Origin: an uncultured Cellulomonas sp.
Lineage (GTDB): Bacteria > Actinomycetota > Actinomycetes > Actinomycetales > Cellulomonadaceae
Direction of reading: 5' to 3'
DNA length: 64,000 bases
Assembly: GCF_947494015.1 (NCBI RefSeq)
Contig: NZ_CANLTL010000006.1
Location: forward strand, 124,001 to 188,000
Under the pieces are notes generated by a model that saw only the letters and a program-made list of their open reading frames with translations, searched no databases and was not told the DNA's origin. The translations under genes and the position numbers were made by a program. Positions 9,274-21,259 of the stretch are shown piece after piece (positions within the stretch are counted from its first letter, which is position 1; every line of letters starts with the position of its first letter).

Positions 9274-10155
9274 ATGGCACTTGCCGAGTCCATCGCCATC
9301 GCTGTCAGCGTCGTCAAGGCAGCGCCCGAGGTGATCAACGCGATGAACAGCGTGCTTCAGGCGTTCGACCGCTCGTGCATCATCGAGGTCGACAACATGA
9401 CGCCGGAGAGCTTGCAGCCCACCGGCCACTCGCACGAGTCGGGCGCCTTCGGGCAAGCACCCGCACGGATCGATCCCTTCACTCCCGGCATGATGTCGTC
9501 CCACAGCACCGACTTCGCTCAGGGCGCCGTCGGTACGGCGTCCTTCGTCGGGCGCGACGTGTCGCTGACGATCCGCTTCAGCAATCCCTTCGTGGGCGGC
9601 AACCACGCAGAGGTCCAGGTCTCGGGAGCTCGGGCGCCGGAGTTCCAGGTCAGCCGGTCGGCCGGGGGCGGGAACACCGGAGCCCATTTCCGCTATGTGC
9701 TGACTCATCCCGTGCAGGACGACTGGCGCTTCTGCGCACGGTGCCACGGGCTGTTCTGGAACGGTCCCGACCAGGTCAACCACCGGTGCCCGAGCGGGGA
9801 GGTGCATCTCCCGCTGGGGGACGAGTTCATCGCCGTGCACTCCGTCCCGGAGGGACCGCGCCTCCAGGCCGGCTGGCGATTCTGCCCGCGGTGTCACGGC
9901 ATGTTCTTCTCCGGGGGGGACACGAGCAACCACCGGTGCCCGGCGGGAGGTCTGCACGACGCATCCGTCGGGCTTGCCTTCGCCCTTCCGCATGACCTCC
10001 CGCCGAACGGCGCTCTCCAGACCAACTGGCGGTTCTGCACGACGTGCCACGGCATGTTCTTCAACGGCCCTGACCGCGCGAACCACCGGTGCGCCGCGGG
10101 AGGCCTGCACAACCCGGCAGGCTTCGAGTTCTCACTTCCGCGCATCACGAGATGA
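9274..10155 (+). CDS. Aegerolysin/actinoporin-like domain fused to three WRFC-x2-C...HRC...H repeats
   Basis: 293 residues, strong Shine-Dalgarno AGAGGAGG six bases before ATG 9274. No classical signal peptide; residues 1-30 are an amphipathic helix. Residues 34-118 (IIEVDNMT, HSHESGAFG, ARIDPF, GTASFVGRDVSLTIRFSNPFVGGN) look like the beta-sandwich of the aegerolysin/actinoporin-like membrane-binding group. Residues 151-290 hold three repeats, each WRFC-x2-CHG-[LM]-F, about ten residues, HRC, five residues, His, with likely metal ligands C154/C157/C172/H178, C204/C207/C222/H228 and C255/C258/C273/H279. The repeats alternate with short AFALP-type strands. Function is unknown; membrane or glycan binding is a guess. 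It is a monocistronic gene next to a palindromic operator candidate. Confidence 0.75.
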   Translation: MALAESIAIAVSVVKAAPEVINAMNSVLQAFDRSCIIEVDNMTPESLQPTGHSHESGAFGQAPARIDPFTPGMMSSHSTDFAQGAVGTASFVGRDVSLTIRFSNPFVGGNHAEVQVSGARAPEFQVSRSAGGGNTGAHFRYVLTHPVQDDWRFCARCHGLFWNGPDQVNHRCPSGEVHLPLGDEFIAVHSVPEGPRLQAGWRFCPRCHGMFFSGGDTSNHRCPAGGLHDASVGLAFALPHDLPPNGALQTNWRFCTTCHGMFFNGPDRANHRCAAGGLHNPAGFEFSLPRITR

Positions 10156-10286
10156 CGCGGGCCGGGTCCCGGCACGGTGAGACGTCACGCGGTGCAGCGG
10201 TGCCGACGGTCTGAGCCGGCGGGACGACGTCGGCCGCCCCGTGCACGCGGTCGCCGGATCCTGGGCCCGGGACCCGGCACCCCTGC

Positions 10287-11489
10287 CTAGCCGACCAGGA
10301 GCAGCCCGCCGAGGCTGACCGCGAGCGCGGTGACGGTGGACACCGCACCCAGACCCAGGGCGCGTCCGCCGGTCCGCACCAGCCGGCGCAGGTCGACCTG
10401 TGCGCCGAGGCCGACCATCGCCGCGGCGAGGAGCACCGTGGTGAGCACCGACGCGTGCGTCAGGACCCGGTCGGGCAGCAGCCCGGTGCTGCGTACGGCG
10501 ACCGCGACGAGGAAGCCGACGACGAACAGGGGCAGCAGGGGCGGGCGGCGGCGGCCCGCGACCGGCGCCGTGCCCCGGCGGACCGCGACGCTCACGCCCG
10601 CGACGAGCGGGGCGAGCAGCACCACGCGCGCCAGCTTGGCGACGACGGCGGCGGCGAGCGCGACACCGGACACCGCGCCGGCCGCCGCGACGACCTGTGC
10701 GACCTCGTGGACCGCCAGCCCTGCCCAGAGCCCGGCGGTGCGGTCGGCGAGGCCGAGCAGGCCGGCCAGCACGGGGACCAGCACGATGGTGGCGCTGCCG
10801 TACAGGGTGACCAGGGCGATGGCGGTTGCGACGTCCTCGTCGTCGGCGTCGGCGACCGGCGCCATCGCGGCGACGGCCGCGGCACCGCAGATCGCGAAGC
10901 CGGTCGCGACGAGCAGCCGCACCGGCCGGCGCACGCCCATCCGGCGGCCGACGAGGACGGTCACGGCGAATGTCGCCGCGACGGTCACCAGGAGCACGGC
11001 GAGCTCACCCAGGCCCAGCCGGAGCACGTCGGCCACGGCGAGCTGCAGCCCGAGCAGGACGACCCCCGTGCGCAGCAACGGGCGAGAGGACCAGGCCAGG
11101 CCCGGCTCGAGGACGGCCGGCACGACGTGGAGGTTGCGTGCCAGGACGCCGACGGCGATGGCCAGCAGGAGCGCCGAGACGGCGGGGACGCGGGACGCGG
11201 CCAGCAGGCAGGCGATCGCGACGGCCAGCACCGCCAGCGCGCCGGGGAGGCGTCGGGCGAGGGTGCGCCCGCGCGTCGAGGCCGCCGGTGGGTCGCGGCG
11301 AGGTCCTGCCGCAGCCGGTGCGGAGCGCGGCGGCTGCGCCGTCCGCGGGCCCGGCGCCGGACCGTGTCCGTCGGGACCTGCTCCGGTCACGCTGCCGGGT
11401 CGGGTGTCGGTCTCACGGCCGGGCTCGGCGTCGGCTGAGGGTGCGGGCACGTGCCCCACCCTGCCGCACCGGGCCGCACCGGGCCGCAC
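10287..11489 (-). CDS. YeiH/UPF0324-family membrane transporter (putative sulfate or anion exporter)
   Basis: About 400 residues with roughly ten hydrophobic segments after residue 80. Family hallmarks include ARNLHVVPAVLEPG, RPLLRTGVVLLGLQL, ATGFAICGAAAVAAM, LYGSATIVLVP, WAGLAVHEVAQVVAA and KLARVVLLAPLV. The family is linked to sulfonate/sulfate export in a few bacteria, but transport activity is not proven for most members. The first 75 residues are low-complexity Pro/Gly/Arg and the annotated GTG 11489 lies inside a 10-bp tandem repeat, so the true start is probably further in. The small LuxR-type regulator lies just upstream on the same strand. Confidence 0.82.
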   Translation of the reverse strand: MRPGAARCGRVGHVPAPSADAEPGRETDTRPGSVTGAGPDGHGPAPGPRTAQPPRSAPAAAGPRRDPPAASTRGRTLARRLPGALAVLAVAIACLLAASRVPAVSALLLAIAVGVLARNLHVVPAVLEPGLAWSSRPLLRTGVVLLGLQLAVADVLRLGLGELAVLLVTVAATFAVTVLVGRRMGVRRPVRLLVATGFAICGAAAVAAMAPVADADDEDVATAIALVTLYGSATIVLVPVLAGLLGLADRTAGLWAGLAVHEVAQVVAAAGAVSGVALAAAVVAKLARVVLLAPLVAGVSVAVRRGTAPVAGRRRPPLLPLFVVGFLVAVAVRSTGLLPDRVLTHASVLTTVLLAAAMVGLGAQVDLRRLVRTGGRALGLGAVSTVTALAVSLGGLLLVG

Positions 11490-11509
11490 CGGGCCGCACC
11501 GGGCCGCAC
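11463..11509. repeat. 10-bp tandem repeat GGGCCGCACC, about 4.7 copies
   Basis: Four consecutive copies (11471-11510, last base changed) plus a partial copy before them. It covers the annotated 5' end of the YeiH-like gene. A similar 10-bp repeat (GGGCCGGTGC) occurs at 22,751. Copy number could vary by slippage. Confidence 0.85.
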
Positions 11510-11569
11510 GGTCACCGAGCGGGAGCCGTCACGCTCGGCCGGCGGCACGCCGGCCGGGACGCCGACGGC

Positions 11570-11812
11570 TCAGCGCAGACCGGCGGCGTGCGCCCAGGCG
11601 ACCGCGTCGGCGCGGGTCGAGACGCCGAGCTTGCGGTACAGGCTGCGCACCTGGGACTTGACGGTGTTGCGGGTGACGAACAGCGTGGTGGCGATCTCCT
11701 CCAGGGTGACGTCCTCGGAGAGGTGGCCGAGGACCACGAGCTCACGCCGGGTCAGGGGCTCGGCGACGGGCGCGGTGTACGCGCCGGGCCTGACCAGCTC
11801 GAGAGTGCTCAC
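11570..11812 (-). CDS. Stand-alone LuxR-type helix-turn-helix regulator
   Basis: 80 residues, essentially only a GerE/LuxR C-terminal DNA-binding domain: PLTRRELVVLGHLSEDVTLEEIA, then TLFVTRNTVKSQVRSLYRKLGVSTRADAV, which holds the recognition helix. It has no receiver, PAS or ATPase domain. GTG 11812 has GGAGG with 5-base spacing and is preferred over an upstream GTG at 11875 that lacks a ribosome site. It lies directly upstream of the YeiH-like transporter on the same strand, so it may control it; the tandem repeat lies between them. GerE-sized single-domain regulators exist, so it is probably not a fragment. Confidence 0.8.
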   Translation of the reverse strand: MSTLELVRPGAYTAPVAEPLTRRELVVLGHLSEDVTLEEIATTLFVTRNTVKSQVRSLYRKLGVSTRADAVAWAHAAGLR

Positions 11813-12071
11813 GGTGACCTCCGGTGTTCCTGCGGCGTGCTGCCCGGTCGGGCGCCCGCCTGTGCCTTCTGACACAAGGAGAGACGCCTCACACCCGCAC
11901 CTATGACGCGGTTTTCACCCGAAGTTTCCGGCCGGCTCGCTGGCGCGCGCACGAGCGGCCTGATATCGGGCATCCGTGCAGGTCAGGGGCGGATCACCGG
12001 CGCCGCGGCGGGGCGCCTGCCAGGAACCGGCGGGTCACCCGTCCGGTCCACGGCTCCGGACGCCGTGCCGG

Positions 12072-12446
12072 TCAGCTCCCCACGTGCGCCCGGTACTCCG
12101 CGGCGCTGAGCAGCGGTCCCGTGCCGCTCACCTCCACCCGCAGCAGCCAGCCCGCGCCGTACGGGTCGGACCCGACCACGGCCGGGTCGTCGACCGCCGC
12201 GGTGTTCACCTCGACCACGGTGCCGGTCACCGGGGAGTACAGCTCGGAGACCGACTTGGTGGACTCCACCTCGCCGCACACCTGGCCCGCCGTGACGGCG
12301 TCGCCGACCGCGGGCAGCTCGACGTACACCAGCTCGCCGAGCGCCTCGGCGGCCGTCGCGGTGATGCCGACGGTCGCCGGCGATCCCGCTGCGAGCCACT
12401 CGTGCTCGACGGTGTAGCGCAGGTGGTCGGGGAAGCTGCTGGTCAC
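12072..12446 (-). CDS. gcvH: Glycine cleavage system H protein
   Basis: 124 residues. It carries the aminomethyl group between P, T and L proteins on a lipoyl arm. The lipoylation site is K64 in GEVESTKSVSELYSP, and the usual ELVYVELPAVGDAV strand precedes it. GTG 12446 overlaps the gcvT stop (GTGA) and AGGAGA lies just upstream. It is the last gene of the gcvP-gcvT-gcvH operon. No lpd or lipoate gene is in this window. Confidence 0.96.
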   Translation of the reverse strand: MTSSFPDHLRYTVEHEWLAAGSPATVGITATAAEALGELVYVELPAVGDAVTAGQVCGEVESTKSVSELYSPVTGTVVEVNTAAVDDPAVVGSDPYGAGWLLRVEVSGTGPLLSAAEYRAHVGS

Positions 12447-13698
12447 GGTGTCTCCTGGGGACGCAGGCTGCTCGGCGGGACGGACTCGGGACGACGGTAG
12501 AAGGGCAGGGGCACCACGCGCACGGGTTCGGCGCGTCCGCGCACGTCGACCGCGAGGTCGGTGCCCGGGGCGGCGGCGTCCGGGACCACGTAGGCCATCG
12601 CGACCGGGTACCCCAGCGTGGGCGACGGCGCCCCGGACGTCACGCGACCGACGACGTCGTCCAGGGCGTCGGGGGCTCGGACGACCCGGTGCCCGGCACG
12701 AGCGGCCCGCCGGCCCAGGCCCTGCAGACCGACCAGCACCCGGTCCGGCACCGCCGCGGAGCGCGCCGCCAGCGCGTCCCGCCCGACGAACGCCCGGGGC
12801 GCACCGTCCGGCCCGATCGTGCCCAGCCGGACGACCCGGCCCAGGCCGGCGTCGTACGGCGTCGTCGTGCGGTCGAGCTCGTGGCCGTACAGCGGCATGC
12901 CCGCCTCCAGACGCAGGGTGTCCCGCGCCGCGAGCCCGGCCGGGACCAGGCCGTGCGGCGCACCGGCGGCGAGCAGCCCGCGCCACAGGGCGGCGGCCGA
13001 CGCGGCGGGCACGAACAGCTCGAAGCCGTCCTCGCCGGTGTACCCGGTGCGCGCGACCAGCGCCGGCACGCCCGCCACAGTCGCGGGCAGACCCGCGGAG
13101 GAGCGCAGGCTCGTGACAGCCTCGACGTCCCCGGCCGCGGCGAGCGAGGTCACGACGGCGGCCGCGCGCGGCCCCTGCACCGCGATCAGCGCGGTCGCGG
13201 CCGACGCATCGGTGACCCGGGCACCGGAACCCTGCGCGCGCTGCGTCAGCTCGGACAGCACGACGCCGGCGTTGGCCGCGTTCGCCACCACGAGGAAGGA
13301 GTCCGTCCCGGTCCGGTACACGACCAGGTCGTCCAGGACGCCGCCGTCGGGGGCGCAGATCATCGTGTACCGGGCCCGGCCCACCGCCACCGCGGACAGG
13401 TGCCCGACGAGGGCGTGGTCCAGCGCGGCCGCGGCGCCCGGGCCGGCCACCTCGATCTCGGCCATGTGGGACAGGTCGAACAGCCCCGCGGCGGTCCGCA
13501 CGGCGAGGTGCTCGGCGCGGTCCCCGGCGTACCGCAGGGGCATCGACCACCCGGCGAAGGGGGTGAGGGTCGCGCCGAGGGCGGCGTGCTCGTCGTGCAG
13601 CGGGCTGCGCCGCAGCGCGCCGTCCGCCGCGGTACCCGCCGGACCGGCGGCGCCGTCGTCGTCGGTGCTGCCGGCGCCGCCCGTCCCGCTGCCGGTGC

Positions 13699-13702
<4 letters not shown>
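12443..13702 (-). CDS. gcvT: Aminomethyltransferase (glycine cleavage T protein)
   Basis: 419 residues. It moves the methylene group from lipoylated GcvH to tetrahydrofolate and releases ammonia. Visible motifs are [60 protein letters not shown] and [19 protein letters not shown]. The first 40 residues are Gly/Asp/Ala-rich and not conserved. ATG 13702 overlaps the gcvP stop (ATGA); the stop overlaps gcvH (GTGA). Such coupling should keep subunit synthesis in step. Confidence 0.96.
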
Positions 13703-16638
<2,936 letters not shown>

Positions 16639-16699
16639 GGGGCGGCTCCGAGAATCGGCCCGGCGCACGCCGGGAACGGGTGGTGACCTCCCCGCTCTG

Positions 16700-16945
16700 T
16701 CATCCGGCGACCGGGTCGCCGACCTGAGAGTTTGGCCGGTCCGCCCGGGCCCTCGCGGGCCCCGCCCCCTCGGGGGCCGGCGTGCCGGTGTGCACCGTCG
16801 GTGGGCCGCACGCGGTGCGACCACTTTCCAGAGTTGCCTGGCCGCGGCGGTCCGGGGGCCTGAGAGATTCCCGGGGAGGGACTTGCTCCTTCGGCGCCTC
16901 AGGCCCGGCCGGGTGGCCGGGACGGGAGGACTCTCCCGCTGCGGT
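16700..16945 (-). promoter_or_regulatory. Tandem glycine riboswitch (gcvT motif) in the gcvP leader
   Basis: On the minus strand the first aptamer (about 16,855-16,944) reads GGGAGAGTC, then GCGCCGAAGGAGCAAG, then CGGGAATCTCTCAGGC, the conserved glycine-aptamer elements. The second (about 16,705-16,845) has CAACTCTGGAAAG, a CACCGACGGTGCACACC version of the middle element, an extended GC-rich P3-like stem, then AAACTCTCAGGT. Two aptamers joined by a short linker are the classical cooperative glycine sensor that turns on gcv genes when glycine is high. About 60 bp separate it from the gcvP start, so control may act on translation or by early termination. Confidence 0.9.
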
Positions 16946-17000
16946 TCGAGCAGCGTCGTGCCATGAAGTTGTCGTCCGCGGCCACGATACGCCGGTGTGC

Positions 17001-18875
17001 TCAGCGGGTGCGGCGCGCCGCGCGCACCCGCTCGACCACCGACCGGTACGCCTCCACCGCGCGGTACGCCCGGCTGCCGCGGATCTCGGCCAGCTCGGCG
17101 GCGAGCCGGTCCCGGTCCGCCGGCACCCCGTCGGCGGATCCCTGGCCGTCGGTGACGCCCGCGCGTTGCGCCTCCAGCTCGGCGACGTGTCGCTCGAGAC
17201 GCTCGACCCGCCGGATGGCCTGCAGGTCCAGCGGCCCGTCGGCCAGCGCCGTGCGCAGGCCCGCCCACAGCGCCGCCTCCTCGTCCGACGGTCCCACCGT
17301 GCCGCCGAACCCGGTGCCGGCCGGTCCGGCCGGGCGCACGGTCCGGCGCAGGGTCGCCTCGCGACGCACCGCCTCCGCGAGCCAGCCGTCCCCGAGGCCG
17401 ACCATCGCACCCAGGTGCAGCACGAGGTCCTCGACCGTCCGCTGCGCCCAGCGGTGCGCGGCGGTCACCCCGGGCAGCTTCAGCCCCAGCGTGAGCGCGC
17501 CGCGGGCGAGCACGTCCTCGCGGCTCCAGTCCCGGGCGCGGTACTCGTCGTCGATCAGCACCAGCCGCCCGTCGGGCGCGACGATCATGTTGTGCGGCAG
17601 CAGGTCCAACGGGGCACCCTGGCTCCAGTCGGCGTCGCGCACGACGTCGGCCCACTGGCCGAGCAGGGCCGCGATGCGGCTCTCGTCCGCGGCCGCCAGG
17701 ACGTCCAGCAGCTCGTCGCCGGGCTGGTACGGCGAGGTCTGGGCGACGCAGCGCACGCCGTCCACCTCCGTCCCGGCCAGCGCGTGCCGCTCGCGCCGGA
17801 ACACCGGGCCGTCGGGGCCGTCCTCGAGCACGGTCCGCACGCTGAACTCCCGGCGGCGCACGTTGCGCGCGAAGACGGCGTGCCGCCCGTCGGGCCACAG
17901 CGCGGGCTGCGGCCCCGGCGTGTGCGCCAGCACGACGAAGGAGTTCGGGAACTGCCACGTCAGGCCGGACCGGACGAGCGTGCGCCAGACCGCGTGCTCG
18001 TCGGCCACCCGGTGCCGGAAGCCGCGCCGGTCGGGGCTCGGGAACGGCGGGATCCGGTGCGCGAGCGACGGGTCGACGCCGTCGAGCGACTCCCCGAGCA
18101 GCACCGCCGTGCGCTTGTAGTCCGGGAAGGCGCCGAGCACCTGCGCCACCCCGAGCCCGGACCGTTCGAGCATCCCGGTCAGCTCGGCGCGGCTGAAGAC
18201 GCGCGCGTGGTTCGGCCGCGGGTAGCCCTCGAGCGAGTCGTACTCGCGGTCGGTGTGGTCCTCCGGTGAGCCGACGACGTACTTCACGCCGAGCGCGTTC
18301 TCGATCGCGAGCACCAGCACGCCACCGGGCCGCAGGCGCGCCGCGACGTCCCGCAGGAACGCCTCGTACGGCGCATGGTCTGCGGTGCCGTTGCCGACGT
18401 ACTCCAGCACGCCGTTGACCAGGGCGACGTCGTACACCGGCTCGGCCGGCACGTCCGCGACCTCGCCGGCGAAGACCTCGACGTTCGGCAGGTCCCGGCA
18501 GCGCTGGCGCGCCACCTGGGCGCGCCGGTGCATCGGCTCCACGGCGTCGACGACGGCGCACGTCTCGCCGAGGTACCGGGTGACCGCCCCGCAGCCCGCA
18601 CCGATCTCGAGCACGTGCGCGGTGGCGGGCAGGTCGAGGAACCGCACGACGTTCGAGCGCCGGCTGTTGACGTGGTACGTCACCGCGGAGCCCGCGTCGA
18701 CGCGGTCCAGCTCGGGGCTGTCGGCGCTGATGTCCTCGGCGGCGGCGAGCAGCTCCATGACGGTCAGCTCGGCCGGCTCGACGTACTGCACCTGGGACTC
18801 ACCCAGCAGGTGCACGCCGTCCGACGGCGTGGACCCGGTCACCAGGCGGCGCACGGGTGTGGCGTGATCGGTCAT
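17001..18875 (-). CDS. SAM-dependent methyltransferase with C-terminal kinase-like region (WbdD-like)
   Basis: 624 residues. Residues about 65-250 are a class I methyltransferase: [17 protein letters not shown] (88-104), the VDAVEP acidic end of strand 2, and [10 protein letters not shown]. After [15 protein letters not shown] the sequence changes to a kinase-like region with [12 protein letters not shown] and [12 protein letters not shown] (about 426-452), the Asn/Asp layout of a phosphotransferase catalytic loop. The end (about 555-624) is a predicted coiled coil followed by a basic helix. The order methyltransferase, kinase, coiled coil is that of WbdD, which caps O-antigen chains. A role in finishing a surface glycan is inference. 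ATG 18875 follows AAGGGGG. Confidence 0.8.
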   Translation of the reverse strand: MTDHATPVRRLVTGSTPSDGVHLLGESQVQYVEPAELTVMELLAAAEDISADSPELDRVDAGSAVTYHVNSRRSNVVRFLDLPATAHVLEIGAGCGAVTRYLGETCAVVDAVEPMHRRAQVARQRCRDLPNVEVFAGEVADVPAEPVYDVALVNGVLEYVGNGTADHAPYEAFLRDVAARLRPGGVLVLAIENALGVKYVVGSPEDHTDREYDSLEGYPRPNHARVFSRAELTGMLERSGLGVAQVLGAFPDYKRTAVLLGESLDGVDPSLAHRIPPFPSPDRRGFRHRVADEHAVWRTLVRSGLTWQFPNSFVVLAHTPGPQPALWPDGRHAVFARNVRRREFSVRTVLEDGPDGPVFRRERHALAGTEVDGVRCVAQTSPYQPGDELLDVLAAADESRIAALLGQWADVVRDADWSQGAPLDLLPHNMIVAPDGRLVLIDDEYRARDWSREDVLARGALTLGLKLPGVTAAHRWAQRTVEDLVLHLGAMVGLGDGWLAEAVRREATLRRTVRPAGPAGTGFGGTVGPSDEEAALWAGLRTALADGPLDLQAIRRVERLERHVAELEAQRAGVTDGQGSADGVPADRDRLAAELAEIRGSRAYRAVEAYRSVVERVRAARRTR

Positions 18876-18984
18876 GGGTGCCCCCTTCGAGCGACCCGCG
18901 ACTGTAGCAACGCCGGTCACCGCTGCACCCCCGGCGCCCGTCGGTCCGCGAGCAGTCGTCAGCGCCCAGACGTCGTCGCCGCGG

Positions 18985-20148
18985 TCAGGCGAGGGTCCGC
19001 TGCCAGGCCACGATGCGGTCGACCGCCTCGCGCACCACCTCCAGCGACGAGGCGAACGACAGCCGCACGTACGCGTCGCCGTCGACGCCGTCGAAGTCGG
19101 TGCCGGGGGTCAGCGCGACCCCGGCCTCGGCGAGCAGCCGGGCGCACCACGTCACCGAGTCCAGCCCCGACGCGGAGACGTCCGCGTACAGGTAGAAGGC
19201 GCCGTCGGCCGGTGCGACGCGGCTCCACCCGAGCTCGGGCAGCCGCTCGAGCAGCAGGTCACGGCAGGCGGCGTACCGCTCGACGTTGGCCTGCGCCGCG
19301 GCGTACCCCTCCGGGCTGAGCGCCGCGACCCCGGCGTGCTGGGCGAGCGCCGGCGGGCACAGCGCGACGTTCCCGGCCAGCGCGTCCACCGCCCGGACGA
19401 GGTCGTCCGGGAGCAGCATCCAGCCCAGCCGCCAGCCGGTCATCGCCCAGTACTTGGAGAACGAGTTGACGACGACGGCGCCGCGGTCCAGGTACCGCGC
19501 CGCCGTCGACGGTGCCGGGCCGCCGTAGGTGATGCCGTGGTAGATCTCGTCGCTGACCAGCCGCACCCCGTGCTCGCCGCACCAGGTCGCGAGCGCGGCG
19601 AGGTCCTCGGGGCCGATCATCGTCCCGGTCGGGTTGGCCGGGCTGGCGATCACGAGCCCGTCGACCGGGCGGTCGAGCGCCCGGAGCTGGTCGACCGTCG
19701 GCTGGTACCGGGTCCCCGGGCCGCAGTCGAGCTCGACCACCTCGCACCCGAGCGCCGCCAGGATGTTCTTGTAGGCCGGGTAGCCCGGGCGGGCGAGGGC
19801 GACGCGGGCGCCGACGTCGAACGCCGCCAGGAACGCCAGCATGAACCCGCCGGAGGAGCCGGTGGTCACCGCGACCCGTGCCGGGTCGACGTCGACGCCG
19901 TACCAGCGCCCGTAGTGCTCGGCGATCGCGGCGCGCAGCGGCGGCGCGCCCATCGCCTCGGTGTACCCCAGGTCGCCGGACTGCAGCAGCTCGACGGCCC
20001 GCTGCCGGACGACGTCGGACGCGCCGGTGGCGGGCTCACCCGCGCAGAGGTTGAGCACCGACTCCCCCGCGGCGCGGCGCGCGTTGGCGGCGGCGAGGAT
20101 CTCCATCACGGCGAACGGGGGGACGGACGACCGGCTCGACGCCTTCAT
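18985..20148 (-). CDS. Class I/II pyridoxal-phosphate aminotransferase
   Basis: 387 residues, fold type I. PLP lysine K232 in NSFSKYWAMTGWRLGW, cofactor-pocket SPANPTGT and SDEIYHG motifs, GYTEAMGAPPLRAAIA substrate loop, and a C-terminal YVRLSFASS with the carboxylate-binding Arg. These place it in the aspartate/aromatic aminotransferase group (AT Igamma). The amino donor cannot be fixed from sequence. ATG 20148 is divergent from corA with 75 bp between them. The upstream ATG at 20156 is out of frame. Confidence 0.9.
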   Translation of the reverse strand: MKASSRSSVPPFAVMEILAAANARRAAGESVLNLCAGEPATGASDVVRQRAVELLQSGDLGYTEAMGAPPLRAAIAEHYGRWYGVDVDPARVAVTTGSSGGFMLAFLAAFDVGARVALARPGYPAYKNILAALGCEVVELDCGPGTRYQPTVDQLRALDRPVDGLVIASPANPTGTMIGPEDLAALATWCGEHGVRLVSDEIYHGITYGGPAPSTAARYLDRGAVVVNSFSKYWAMTGWRLGWMLLPDDLVRAVDALAGNVALCPPALAQHAGVAALSPEGYAAAQANVERYAACRDLLLERLPELGWSRVAPADGAFYLYADVSASGLDSVTWCARLLAEAGVALTPGTDFDGVDGDAYVRLSFASSLEVVREAVDRIVAWQRTLA

Positions 20149-20223
20149 CCCGCCATCCTGTCGCGGACGGCGTCGTCGCGCACCGGCGGCCGGGGTGCCG
20201 GACCGGCGGAGTAGCCTCGCCGG

Positions 20224-21216
20224 GTGATCGTGGACTGCGGCGTGTACGCGGGCGGCCTGCGCCGGCCCGGGGAGGCGGACGTGCGCCGTGCCGTCGAGGT
20301 GGCGGTCGCCGAGCGGGGCTTCGTCTGGATCGGCCTGTCCCAGCCGACCGCCGAGGAGTTCGACGCGCTGCAGCGCCAGCTGCGCCTGCCGCAGCTCGCG
20401 GTGGAGGACGCGGTCAAGGCGCACCAGCGGCCCAAGCTGGAGCGCTACGACGACCTGACGTTCGCCGTCGTGAAGCCGGCGCGGTACGTCGACCACGACG
20501 AGGTCGTGAAGATCGGCGAGCTGGCCATCTTCCTGGGCCGCGACTTCATCCTCACGGTGCGGCACGGCGACACCGAGGTCCCCGCCCAGGTGCGCCGCGA
20601 CCTGGAGGCCGACCCCGAGCTGCTCGCGCACGGCCCCGCCGCGGTGCTCTACCGGTGCCTGGACCTCGTGGTGGACGAGTACCTGTCGATCGTCGACTCC
20701 ATCGGGGTGGACGTCGACCAGATCGAGGACCAGGTCTTCGGTGGTGTGCCGGGCGAGCACGCCGAGCGCATCTACAAGCTCAAGCGCGAGGTGCTCGAGT
20801 TCCGACGTGCGGTCGTCCCGCTGGTGACGCCGGTGCTGCAGCTCGTCGAGGGCACGGTGCCCGGCGTGGGCCCGGACGCGCAGGCGTACTTCCGCGACGT
20901 GCACGACCACCTGCTGCGCGCCGCCGACGCGATCGAGGGGTACGACGACCTGCTGAGCAACGTGCTCCAGGCCGAGCTCGCCCAGGTGACCGTGGAGCAG
21001 AACCGCGTGTCGGTCCGGCAGAACGAGGACATGCGCAAGATCTCCGCATGGGCCGCGATCGCGCTGGTCCCGACGGCGATCGCCGGCATCTACGGGATGA
21101 ACTTCGAGCACATGCCCGAGCTCGAGACCCGGTACGGGTACTTCGTCGTGCTCGCGGTCATCGTGGCCGCGTGCGTGGGCCTGCACGCCCTGTTCCGGCG
21201 CAACGACTGGCTGTAG
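20224..21216 (+). CDS. corA: CorA-family magnesium/cobalt transporter
   Basis: 330 residues, usual CorA length. Long cytoplasmic alpha/beta N-terminal domain, a long helix (about 150-285), then two C-terminal membrane helices. The diagnostic pore motif YGMNFEHMPEL lies at the end of TM1 and the C-terminus has the basic FRRNDWL tail. Forms a pentamer in the inner membrane carrying Mg2+ or other divalent ions. GTG 20224 is the first start after the divergent aminotransferase. Confidence 0.95.
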   Translation: MIVDCGVYAGGLRRPGEADVRRAVEVAVAERGFVWIGLSQPTAEEFDALQRQLRLPQLAVEDAVKAHQRPKLERYDDLTFAVVKPARYVDHDEVVKIGELAIFLGRDFILTVRHGDTEVPAQVRRDLEADPELLAHGPAAVLYRCLDLVVDEYLSIVDSIGVDVDQIEDQVFGGVPGEHAERIYKLKREVLEFRRAVVPLVTPVLQLVEGTVPGVGPDAQAYFRDVHDHLLRAADAIEGYDDLLSNVLQAELAQVTVEQNRVSVRQNEDMRKISAWAAIALVPTAIAGIYGMNFEHMPELETRYGYFVVLAVIVAACVGLHALFRRNDWL

Positions 21217-21259
21217 GCGCCGCCCTGCGGGGAGCCCGGGGTCGCCCGACGGCGGCCGG

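Noticed and set aside
11463..11509. Repeat considered as a CRISPR fragment
   Set aside because: Units are 10 bp and contiguous, with no spacers and no cas genes.
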